From a virus, in IMG/VR virus record IMGVR_UViG_3300020578_000376, positions 1 through 26,077 of that record: a DNA stretch of 26,077 nucleotides, one strand, 5' to 3'. Numbering within the stretch: the stretch's first letter is position 1; each line of letters begins with the position of its first letter. Below are positions 15,198 to 22,465 of the stretch, in pieces. Under the pieces are notes generated by a model. The model had not been told where the DNA came from. It was given only the letters and a program-made list of their open reading frames with translations, and made no database searches. A program made the position numbers and the translations under genes.

Positions 15198-16052
15198 TAC
15201 CGTCAGCGGTACCTCCAATTCCCCTTCAAATTCACAACTTTTGCAAGTATAAGAATGACGCATATCTATACCTCTAACTAAATTTTGATGCATATTACGC
15301 AAATATTTAGAATCACCTGCTGGCATGGCGGAAATAGCATTTTCAACTGTTGGTCTATCCGTAACATCATTAATAGAAACAACAATTAATTTTAATTGTT
15401 CCATTAATAAAGAATCGCCTTCAAGGCCAGTTTTCTTGGTTTCGGAAAGCTTTAATAAATGTTTTTCTTCTCTTCCAGTGATTGCTCTACACTTTAAATT
15501 CCATTTTGTTTTTGGAAGTAGAACGCTGAAAAAACCATTTTCATCTACAGAAACAGGTTCTTGCTCATTCTCTGAGTCTAATTTCTCTAAAAGGTCAAAT
15601 GAGCTTTTTCCTTTTTGCATGCAAGATGGACAAGTAACTACAGTAGAATACTCAGAACCATAAGCAGATATTCTAGCAGCTAAAATAATCGCTCCACGAT
15701 CTTCGGCAGTTAAAGAATCGGTATTTATTCGTTTATCTACTACTAAAGATTGAATCAATTTATCTAATGCCACCCCCTTTTTTAATAGATTTCGTGAAGT
15801 AAGAATATCTTCTTCTTTTGCAGTCATTTGCTTTATTTCAAGTGTATCTTTATCCCGCAAAGGATGATTTACAGCATAAAATTTTCCTTTTGATGGCAAA
15901 GAGACAAATTCGGTTGGAACTATAAAGCTAAGTGGAGAACCGTTACCTACTGTAGTGTTTTCTGCTTGTTCTAATTGTTGTGGAAAATCTGAATCTTGGC
16001 GAAGAGTTTGTGCTCCTACGCTTCCTGCTAAACGATCTAAATTGTTACGCAT
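15177..16052 (-). CDS. gp26: gp26-like baseplate hub/tail assembly protein with zinc ribbon
   Basis: A 291-residue protein of the T4 gp26 baseplate family. Residues 49-56 (FVSLPSKG) and 70-95 (TLEIKQMTAKEEDILTSRNL, then LKKGV) match the family core 'L-P-S-K-G ... K-Q-M-T-A-K-E-E-D-I-L', followed by DRGAIILAARISAYG (118-132). Two Cys pairs, C141-x2-C144 and C270-x2-C273, should form one zinc ribbon. The central part (150-260) is helical with an insert. It ends VPLTVDFFWFK. In T4 gp26 is needed for hub assembly. Here it lies between tube and tape measure genes, the place of tail assembly chaperones, and its last codons hold the T7 run leading into the extension frame, so I infer that both a short and an extended form are made. 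AGG precedes the ATG. Confidence 0.82.
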   Translation of the reverse strand: MRNNLDRLAGSVGAQTLRQDSDFPQQLEQAENTTVGNGSPLSFIVPTEFVSLPSKGKFYAVNHPLRDKDTLEIKQMTAKEEDILTSRNLLKKGVALDKLIQSLVVDKRINTDSLTAEDRGAIILAARISAYGSEYSTVVTCPSCMQKGKSSFDLLEKLDSENEQEPVSVDENGFFSVLLPKTKWNLKCRAITGREEKHLLKLSETKKTGLEGDSLLMEQLKLIVVSINDVTDRPTVENAISAMPAGDSKYLRNMHQNLVRGIDMRHSYTCKSCEFEGELEVPLTVDFFWFK

Positions 16053-16111
16053 GTATAACCTACGCTTTCTTAAGTAATTATAACTGTATATAAAAATATG
16101 TTAAATAAAAA

Positions 16112-16942
16112 TTATTCTTCAGTTTGCGGTAAACCGGGAGAACCGGCCCAGAGCGTTTGATCGCCACCATTATAACCAAATGGCGTCTGCACTTCTCTTC
16201 CAGAATATCCTTCTCTTAATTTTCTTTTCTCATCTTGTGTTTGATAGCCAAATTTAACATCTTTTTCATCAAATTTGCTTGGGCTTACAGTGGATAGAGA
16301 GGCATTATCATATGTTATTGTAAAACTTATATCAACAAATTCATCACTAGCGTAAGAAAGAGTTCCATAATTAACGTTAGATATAAATGAGTTAGTTAAT
16401 TTCCATGTTTCTATTGTATTACCATTAGAATCAACTTGAATTAATTGAATACCTAAACAAGAATTTCTTTTAGCCACACTATACCCTAATCTTGGTGAGT
16501 TATGACCAGTAGAATATAAAAGATCATTCATAGTACTAGCTAAAGATTGAAAAAAATATTCAGAAGTAAATGAAGTTACATTTTCTCTTAGAGTAGCTAC
16601 TGTTCCTCCTTCAAAATCTTGTTGCCTAGAAACAGTTGAGTCATTGCCATAATTATCTTTAATAACACCAAAAAGTGTTTTTTTAGATGAAAATGGTTCA
16701 ATTTTATCAGACCTACCCATAGCAGAAACCATTTTTACAGTTATTGGTTTCCAAACGACATTTTTAGGATAATTAAAAGTTTGATTTAATAAAAGAAGAG
16801 GCACAGTATCTATATTATATTCTGGTTTTGAGCATTCCTTTAAAGCAAACCTATAAGCGTCTAATTCGGCATCGCCAAATAAAATATACCACCGGTTTTG
16901 CCGCATTGGTTCTTTGAGAGTAATATCAGTCCAAAATGACAT
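16112..16942 (-). CDS. Second tail tube-like protein (gp19 paralogue)
   Basis: A 276-residue paralogue of the preceding 196-aa tube protein. Both open with MSFW, share an R-x-x-R-W-Y-x-x-F strand, an 'A-L-K-x-x-x-K-P' helix, an 'L-N-x-x-F-x-Y-P' turn, and a C-terminal core (IQLIQVDSNGNTIETWKLTN here, IDIKQVNADGQVIERWVLNN there) followed by N-V-x-[FY]-G-[ST]-L-x-Y-A. This copy has about 35 extra residues in the middle and a hydrophilic 45-residue tail rich in Gly, Lys and Glu. In T4, gp19, gp48 and gp54 are related in fold, and tail terminators also share it, so this could be a second tube subunit, a specialised end-ring, or a decorated tube form. Weak ribosome site. Confidence 0.75.
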   Translation of the reverse strand: MSFWTDITLKEPMRQNRWYILFGDAELDAYRFALKECSKPEYNIDTVPLLLLNQTFNYPKNVVWKPITVKMVSAMGRSDKIEPFSSKKTLFGVIKDNYGNDSTVSRQQDFEGGTVATLRENVTSFTSEYFFQSLASTMNDLLYSTGHNSPRLGYSVAKRNSCLGIQLIQVDSNGNTIETWKLTNSFISNVNYGTLSYASDEFVDISFTITYDNASLSTVSPSKFDEKDVKFGYQTQDEKRKLREGYSGREVQTPFGYNGGDQTLWAGSPGLPQTEE

Positions 16943-16971
16943 AATGGTGGTATATAAATTATATATTATAG

Positions 16972-17562
16972 TTATGGAGAAGGTACAGGGAAATCAGGAT
17001 TTACAGCTGAATCATCTGGTTCGTTGGCAACTAATGCGGTAGCAGGATTTGCTAACTGCGCCCAATCATATCTAACAGTACAAACAATTTCTACTATATC
17101 TTCGTTAGCATAATCAAGAGAACCAAATGTTACGTTTGTAAAAAATGGATTGTTTAATACCCATCTTTCTATAACTTGACCATCAGCATTAACTTGTTTA
17201 ATATCTATAGTACGACCAATGGCTCCTGCAAATTTATTTTTGCCGATTGTCGCTACTTGATTAGGAGAATTAACATCTCTCGGAACTCCGTAACCGGCAT
17301 CTAATAATAAATTATTAACCACTTCAGTAGCATCTGGTTGTGTAATAGAAGCAAATGTCATTTGAATCGCTTCCCATTCAAGACGACCGGGATAATAAAA
17401 GCTATGGTTTAAATATTTGTGAGTTATTTCACCAACTTTAGCTTTTGGTTTTTCAACCTTTTTTAAAGCATATTGTAAGCCAGAAATTCCTGCGCCTGTA
17501 AATACAACGTACCATCTATGATTTCTTTTTGGTTCGGGACCAACGACACTCCAAAATGACAT
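16972..17562 (-). CDS. gp19: Tail tube protein (gp19-like)
   Basis: A 196-residue tube protein that polymerises inside the sheath. Features shared with gp19-type tubes are the N-terminal strand HRWYVVFTGAG, the helix LQYALKKVEKPKAKVGE, HSFYYPGRLEWEAIQMTFAS, and the C-terminal pair INVKQ-like strand plus WVLNNPFFTNVTFGSLDYA and a final IVEIVCTVRYDWAQL strand. It is a little longer than T4 gp19 (163 aa), with an extra Pro/Asp tail. It directly follows the sheath gene, as gp19 follows gp18 in T4, with a 65-base gap holding a perfect hairpin, and has an AGGAG site. As the shorter, more gp19-sized of the two paralogues and the one beside the sheath, it is the better candidate for the main tube subunit. 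Confidence 0.85.
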   Translation of the reverse strand: MSFWSVVGPEPKRNHRWYVVFTGAGISGLQYALKKVEKPKAKVGEITHKYLNHSFYYPGRLEWEAIQMTFASITQPDATEVVNNLLLDAGYGVPRDVNSPNQVATIGKNKFAGAIGRTIDIKQVNADGQVIERWVLNNPFFTNVTFGSLDYANEDIVEIVCTVRYDWAQLANPATALVANEPDDSAVNPDFPVPSP

Positions 17563-17581
17563 TTGTTTTATCTCCTAATAT

Positions 17582-17611
17582 CTGGTGACTACAATAATAT
17601 ATAGTCACCAG
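17582..17611 (-). repeat. Perfect inverted repeat between sheath and tube genes
   Basis: CTGGTGACTA and TAGTCACCAG form a perfect 10-bp stem around a 10-base AT loop, 20 bases before the tube ATG. No U-tract follows on the minus strand, so it is not a standard terminator; an RNase processing or message-stabilising hairpin that lets sheath and tube be made at different levels is more likely. Confidence 0.6.
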
Positions 17612-17627
17612 AATAAATATTTACTTT

Positions 17628-20435
17628 TTAATCAGCGAAACTTGCACCGGTATTAGAAATTACGAAGTCAAGAGCGATAAATTCAATTGCACGGGTTGGC
17701 TTCAATAAAATCTTAGCATATACTATATTACGGTCTACTAAATCTGGTGTAGTTGTAGTGTTGTCTAGTAATACACGGTATTCAGATAGACCAAATCTAG
17801 ATTGAACGCTGGCAAGGAACGGATTTGCTTGATCAAGGAAGCGTTTCCAAGTGATTTCAATGTTTGGATCAAACAATACAGTCTTTGCCATACGGCTAAT
17901 TTCTTTCTTCAAGTAAATCATCAAGCGACGAACGTTAATACGGTCTAATGCACTTGGAGTTACTTGTAATGTCTTTTGACCAAAGATTACAATTCCTTCT
18001 GCTGGGAATGAAGCGATTGGATTGATATTAGCTTCATATAGTGTATCGCGGTCTTTAGAGCTTAATCTAAGTGCTGTTTGTAATACTGGCAAGCCAGCTG
18101 CACCATCTGTTAATCCACCGCGATTAAAGCCAGCTGGTGCAAACCATAGTTCTGTCTTTCTTTGAGAAGAAGAGAAAGTACCCAAAGCTACTACAGAGGG
18201 GGGAACCCAAACTTTGTTATTATTAATTATATCTTTAACTAATACCCATGGGAAGAATGTGCAACCGTAGCTTGTATTCATATACTTTTTTACATTAGAT
18301 ACGGCTGTATTTATGATTGGCTTTCTATCTTTTGGTGCTTCTTTTTCTGGGTTATAATCGCCTTCGATATCTACTATTGCCAATGCATCACCACGTAATT
18401 CACATTTTTCAATAAGCTGACTATTTAAGCCGTTATTAGTAATACCGGGCATAGCAGCTAGATTCATTTCTACAACTTCTGGGTCTGCAATACTTTCAAT
18501 AGCTACTTTAATGCTATTATAAGCATAATTATCTGTATGGTCGCCAGTTGATAATAATTCATTGGCAAATGGTTCTTTTTTAGTTATATCTAAACCATCA
18601 AATCCATCGTACATCGGAACAATAAACTTATTAAATTTAGATAATAGTGTATCTATTCCTTTTGTGGCAGTTACAGATTTACCTTGAAATCTATAACCAG
18701 TAGTAGTTGAATATCCAGACGTAGTGGTGTTCCAGAAAGCACCAGAAGCTTCTATAAATTTTCCAGAGTTATCAACTGACGCGCTAATATCATCTAAAGA
18801 AAACAAATATTGGTAGACTCCGTTAGTTTCTGAAAAACCTGCTGATTTAGAACGAACATAATCAACATAATCTTCATTAGTCTTTCTAGAATTTGGCAAA
18901 GTTGTTTTTACACCCCATTCTAAACCCGCTAAAGAAGAAGCATAAGAATTTGTTTTATAGTCTAATAAAGGTATTACCGGCAAAGCAAAACTGGCCGTGT
19001 ATTCAGTGCCACTGGAAGTAATGACATTTTGTGGAAGGTCTAAATATGTCGCTAAAGGCTTTCCTGTTGTTCCAGAGCCAGTTACATACACGTTTTCATA
19101 TTCCGTGGGTCCGTAAAAACCAAAAGGTAATAATGAAGGTTCAGCCTTACCAGAATCTAAAGTTGGATCCATTTCAATACGAATGAATTTAGAATTATTA
19201 TTGTATGTTCCATATTCTTCAAAGGCTTGTTTTTCATAACTCCATTCTGTATATTTATCACCAATTCTTTTAGCAATATAATTTTCAGAAGATGGATCAA
19301 GATTTAAACCAGTATATCTTTCAAGATATTCTGGACGGATTTCATCGTCGGAAGCTTTTCTTATTGAAAGAGTAAATGTTCCATATTTTGTATATTCATT
19401 AGCCGGTAATTTAATTTCTTCGATTGCAATTTTTAAGTTTAAGCTTGACCATTCTCCTTCAGTTAAGCTAACAACTTTAAATAAGTTTTGTAATTCTGTG
19501 TATTGATTTTTTTGAGTAGGATCAGGTTTAAAAGAACTTGTTACACCTAAATGTTGAGAAACAATCCAACCAGTAGATGCATCTTTAGCATTTTGTTTTT
19601 GATTTTCAAAACCAGATAATTTTAATAAAATTACAGCCATAGTGTTTGTCTCACTGGGGCCATTTTTTAATCTAGCTTCTCCAATTTTAATGTTACCGAT
19701 ACCTAAACATTGCTTAACCCAAGTAGTATATGTTTCCCCAAGGAAATATTTTCTTGAGTCATAAGCAGTTGGATTAGTATTTAATACATTTCGAATATAT
19801 TTTTGTTTTGAATTTTCATTAAAATTGACACTAGAGGTAATTCCATTAATAACTACTCTTGTTTCGGCATAAGTATCATCTGCTTTTAGCCAAGTAGCAA
19901 GAACGGGATTAGCTAAAGAAGTATTAGAATCTAGATTTCTACCAACCAAACCAACGGTACCAAAAGAATAAATAATAGCAGCTAAGGCAGCTTTATTATT
20001 AAGTCCGCCAACTTTAGTAATATTTGTACCATCAGAAGTAGCAGGAGCAATAAATAAGCCATAGGCATGAGTTGTATCCCAACCAGCTTTACCACCAATT
20101 GCTTCTTCTGCTAAATGTTGATATCCACCTAGACGAACGAAAGTTACAGGAGAAGAGTTTCTTAAATAAGCTTGTGCCGCATAAGCAGCATAAGTGGGAG
20201 TTGTTCTATTGCCACTTCTCCAAACGTCACCACTCTTACCACCGGCTACTGGTTCGCCAAACACTTCTACGAAATCAGAAAAACTTTCTACTCTTACAGG
20301 ACGCATCATGGGTCCACGCAATGAACGACCAATAATAACTGGTCCTATTTCTTCTGGTAATCTTGGTAATTGTGAATTGTCGATTTCATTGACAAATACA
20401 CCGGGGCTTACAAATCTAAACTTAGAAACTGACAT
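17628..20435 (-). CDS. gp18: Contractile tail sheath protein (gp18-like), extra long
   Basis: A 935-residue sheath protein. The N-terminus (FRFVSPGVFVNEIDNSQLP and the following GPVIIGRSLRGPMMRPVRVE) is the standard 'S-P-G-V-x-x-x-E-I-D' opening that forms inter-subunit strands, and the conserved C-terminal domain is intact: NVRRLMIYLKKEISRMAK, ITWKRFLDQANPFL, FGLSEYRVLLDNT and VYAKILLKPTRAIEFIALDF. T4 gp18 has 659 residues; the extra 270 or so lie in the middle (roughly 150-560), a Ser/Thr/Tyr/Gly-rich region that probably forms additional outward-facing domains. AAGGAG precedes the ATG but is part of a CTCC/GGAG hairpin. A putative late promoter stands 59 bases upstream. The tube gene follows. 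Confidence 0.95.
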   Translation of the reverse strand: MSVSKFRFVSPGVFVNEIDNSQLPRLPEEIGPVIIGRSLRGPMMRPVRVESFSDFVEVFGEPVAGGKSGDVWRSGNRTTPTYAAYAAQAYLRNSSPVTFVRLGGYQHLAEEAIGGKAGWDTTHAYGLFIAPATSDGTNITKVGGLNNKAALAAIIYSFGTVGLVGRNLDSNTSLANPVLATWLKADDTYAETRVVINGITSSVNFNENSKQKYIRNVLNTNPTAYDSRKYFLGETYTTWVKQCLGIGNIKIGEARLKNGPSETNTMAVILLKLSGFENQKQNAKDASTGWIVSQHLGVTSSFKPDPTQKNQYTELQNLFKVVSLTEGEWSSLNLKIAIEEIKLPANEYTKYGTFTLSIRKASDDEIRPEYLERYTGLNLDPSSENYIAKRIGDKYTEWSYEKQAFEEYGTYNNNSKFIRIEMDPTLDSGKAEPSLLPFGFYGPTEYENVYVTGSGTTGKPLATYLDLPQNVITSSGTEYTASFALPVIPLLDYKTNSYASSLAGLEWGVKTTLPNSRKTNEDYVDYVRSKSAGFSETNGVYQYLFSLDDISASVDNSGKFIEASGAFWNTTTSGYSTTTGYRFQGKSVTATKGIDTLLSKFNKFIVPMYDGFDGLDITKKEPFANELLSTGDHTDNYAYNSIKVAIESIADPEVVEMNLAAMPGITNNGLNSQLIEKCELRGDALAIVDIEGDYNPEKEAPKDRKPIINTAVSNVKKYMNTSYGCTFFPWVLVKDIINNNKVWVPPSVVALGTFSSSQRKTELWFAPAGFNRGGLTDGAAGLPVLQTALRLSSKDRDTLYEANINPIASFPAEGIVIFGQKTLQVTPSALDRINVRRLMIYLKKEISRMAKTVLFDPNIEITWKRFLDQANPFLASVQSRFGLSEYRVLLDNTTTTPDLVDRNIVYAKILLKPTRAIEFIALDFVISNTGASFAD

Positions 20436-20444
20436 TATCTGATT

Positions 20445-20456
20445 CTCCTTTGGGAG
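20445..20456 (-). promoter_or_regulatory. Hairpin masking the sheath ribosome site
   Basis: On the minus strand CTCC-CAAA-GGAG folds so that the GGAG of the sheath gene's ribosome site is paired. The stem is only 4 bp, so the effect may be small, but the scaffold gene shows a longer version of the same arrangement. Confidence 0.35.
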
Positions 20457-20493
20457 TTAAAACAATAAAATTTATAGTCTTTTTGACTTAATA

Positions 20494-20501
20494 TAAATAG
20501 T
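20494..20501 (-). promoter_or_regulatory. Putative late promoter core before the sheath gene
   Basis: ACTATTTA followed by TA on the coding strand, 59 bases before the sheath ATG. A perfect 14-base palindrome, TATTTTGCAAAATA (20507-20520), lies six bases upstream of it and could bind a regulator. Part of the recurrent motif seen before four late genes. Confidence 0.45.
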
Positions 20502-20535
20502 AGTTCTATTTTGCAAAATACTATAATTGTTACTT

Positions 20536-21054
20536 TTATTTGGAATTAAACACACCTTCGCGTGCTTTAATACACTTAGCGACAATATCAAATTTATAAT
20601 CTATTTGTCCGAATAAATTTTTTGTTTCTGCAATGGTAACTATTTCATAAAAAGTATCACCGTAAAGAACAAAATCACCTTCACGAACATATAGATCTTT
20701 ATCTTCTGTTAAACGTCTACGATGAAATTTAACAGTAATATTAGTAACACGATCAATACCAAAAACTTTTGTTTCTGTTTTGCTTCCTTCCCATTCAACC
20801 ATAGCCTGAATTTCTATTGGAGAAAGAAAAGATTTTTGTACTGCTTCACCATATATTGGATGATAATTTGTATGTTCTCTGCTTATTGGATAATAAACTA
20901 TTGTTTGTCCAATGATTCTTTCTATTACTTCATCATTTATTTGTTTAACTAAATTACGTTCTTTTTCGCCAAGAAAAAGAGGTGGTGGTGGAGCTTCTGG
21001 CTGTTTAGCGATATTAGATGCTAAACTGTCTTTTGTTTTCTTTTTACGAGCCAT
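20536..21054 (-). CDS. gp14: gp14-like neck protein
   Basis: A 172-residue protein with a basic N-terminus (MARKKKTKDS), a proline stretch (APPPPLFL), and a beta-rich remainder: TIVYYPISREHTNYHPIYGE (51-70), IEIQAMVEWEG (80-90), FGIDRVTNITVKFHRRRL (98-115) and VREGDFVLYGDTFYEIVTIA (123-142), then FGQIDYKFDIVAKC. The 'Y-G-E ... F-G-x-D/E ... E-G-D-x-[VI]-x-[YF] ... F-E-I' order is that of T4-like gp14, which with gp13 forms the neck ring joining head and tail. T4 gp14 is longer (256 aa). It starts five bases after the gp13-like gene ends and has only GGA upstream, so it is probably translated by coupling. Confidence 0.65.
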   Translation of the reverse strand: MARKKKTKDSLASNIAKQPEAPPPPLFLGEKERNLVKQINDEVIERIIGQTIVYYPISREHTNYHPIYGEAVQKSFLSPIEIQAMVEWEGSKTETKVFGIDRVTNITVKFHRRRLTEDKDLYVREGDFVLYGDTFYEIVTIAETKNLFGQIDYKFDIVAKCIKAREGVFNSK

Positions 21055-21058
21055 TTAA

Positions 21059-22351
21059 TTATCCTACAAAAATAAGATTTGGAATAAATTGTTGTGTCTT
21101 AGAGGTATCTTCCATCATCTTTGCTCCGTCTTCACCAACTTTAACATATGTCATTTCAGTTAATTGAGTTTTTAATTCTTCACGTAACTTATCTTTTTCC
21201 TCTTTTCCTTCACTTATTAATTTGTCACCATTTAAAGTTACTGAATCACCCGGAATTGGAACTTTATCAAACTTGCTACGTATATGTCCTAACATTTCTT
21301 TTGCAGTAGCCAAAGCAAAACGACGAATCCATTGTTTTCCCATGCTATTTATTTTATCATATGGTAAATTTTGGAACGGTAAGCTATTAACGTTATTAAC
21401 GCCACCAACGGCACTAGATGCGTTATTATCACTTCCAGATAATGTTGTTTGTTCCCAAGCATTTGATCCTACGGTAAAATCAAACCAGAATTTTAAAGGA
21501 GAAGAAGAATTTGGAACAGGGAACAATCTTAATATATTGTTACGTAATTGATAAGACCAATGACTAACCCGTGTTTTAATTGCATCTTCATATGCCATCG
21601 CTTGTAACTTATTTTGCCAAGCTGGTATTATTTCAAACGTACTGTCATCGGCATATTGACCATATGTAGATAAGTTTCCAACAACATTAAGACCACCAAA
21701 ATAACCATAGAAATTCCAAGAAGCAGCAGCAGTTTTATAATATACTTTCATTATATTAATTCTTTTTCCGTCAACTTTCCAACCTTTTGCGGCAGCTGAT
21801 GCAGAAACTATATTTTGTAAATCATAATCTTGAGTACCAGCTGTAATGTCAAAGGAAGCAGAATATATCGGTTCATCTCCATTAACACCAACCATATTGT
21901 TTACTGCTAAAGATATATTTTTAGCATATGTAAATTGCATTTTTGGAAATGCCAACGAGGCATTGGCTAATTTTTCTGCGTTATCACCCGTTAACTGTCC
22001 ATCACTGTTAAAAGAACCAGTCTCTTGTCCTAAGAAAAAAGGTAATGAATTTTTTGCCTGATGCAAATTTATAATATATGAATATTCCAAGCACGCTTCT
22101 TCATAGGCAGAATGAATTTGTGTTTCAACTAATTCTATATCTAATACATCACCGCCAAGCTTTTTATATGTAAATGCTACTTGTTCAACAGAACCGGTTT
22201 TATACGCAGCTATTTGTTGTTCATCCCAATAATCGGTAGATACATAAACACCAAAAGGTAAAGTTTGTAAAGAAACATTTTCTGTATTACCAGTTGGAGG
22301 TAATATAACTTTGCTCATTTGTGAAACAGGTGAAAAATTAGGAATTGCCAT
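21059..22351 (-). CDS. gp13: gp13-like neck / head-completion protein
   Basis: A 430-residue protein. Residues 65-100 (LGGDVLDIELVETQIHSAYE followed by EACLEYSYIINLHQAKN) match the connector helix pattern 'L-G-x-x-V-L-x-I-E-L-x-x-x-Q-I-x-x-A-Y-x-x-A-L-x-x-Y' that I associate with gp13-type neck proteins and related head-tail connectors. The middle is beta-rich with many Gly, Ser and Asn, and a C-terminal helical part (SMGKQWIRRFALATAKEMLG) follows. T4 gp13 has 309 residues, so this one carries about 120 extra, mostly central. GAGGAATA precedes the ATG, with a putative promoter 26 bases upstream and a terminator beyond it, so it opens its own block after the capsid genes. Assignment is by pattern and position. 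Confidence 0.6.
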   Translation of the reverse strand: MAIPNFSPVSQMSKVILPPTGNTENVSLQTLPFGVYVSTDYWDEQQIAAYKTGSVEQVAFTYKKLGGDVLDIELVETQIHSAYEEACLEYSYIINLHQAKNSLPFFLGQETGSFNSDGQLTGDNAEKLANASLAFPKMQFTYAKNISLAVNNMVGVNGDEPIYSASFDITAGTQDYDLQNIVSASAAAKGWKVDGKRINIMKVYYKTAAASWNFYGYFGGLNVVGNLSTYGQYADDSTFEIIPAWQNKLQAMAYEDAIKTRVSHWSYQLRNNILRLFPVPNSSSPLKFWFDFTVGSNAWEQTTLSGSDNNASSAVGGVNNVNSLPFQNLPYDKINSMGKQWIRRFALATAKEMLGHIRSKFDKVPIPGDSVTLNGDKLISEGKEEKDKLREELKTQLTEMTYVKVGEDGAKMMEDTSKTQQFIPNLIFVG

Positions 22352-22376
22352 TATTTATTCCTCGGAAATAGTATAG

Positions 22377-22384
22377 TAAATAGT
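22377..22384 (-). promoter_or_regulatory. Putative late promoter core before the gp13-like gene
   Basis: ACTATTTA on the coding strand, 26 bases before the gp13-like ATG and just downstream of the capsid terminator. A near copy (ACTATTTC) follows eight bases later on the coding strand. Shared with three other late-gene leaders in the window. Confidence 0.45.
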
Positions 22385-22406
22385 TTTAATTATGCTCTTT
22401 CTTCAC

Positions 22407-22440
22407 AAATAAAAAACCCCACTACCTTTCAGTAGCGGGG
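22407..22440 (-). terminator. Rho-independent terminator after the major capsid gene
   Basis: On the minus strand CCCCGCTACT and GGTAGTGGGG pair over 10 bp (two G-U pairs) around a GAAA tetraloop, followed by TTTTTTATTT. It stands 26 bases after the capsid stop and is the strongest terminator in the window. Confidence 0.95.
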
Positions 22441-22465
22441 CAAAGATTTTAACCTCTTTTAATTA

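Noticed and set aside
21222-21551. Plus-strand frame of 109 codons opposite the gp13-like gene, and similar plus-strand frames opposite the gp26-like and scaffold genes
   Set aside because: All are antisense shadows of longer coding frames without initiation signals.
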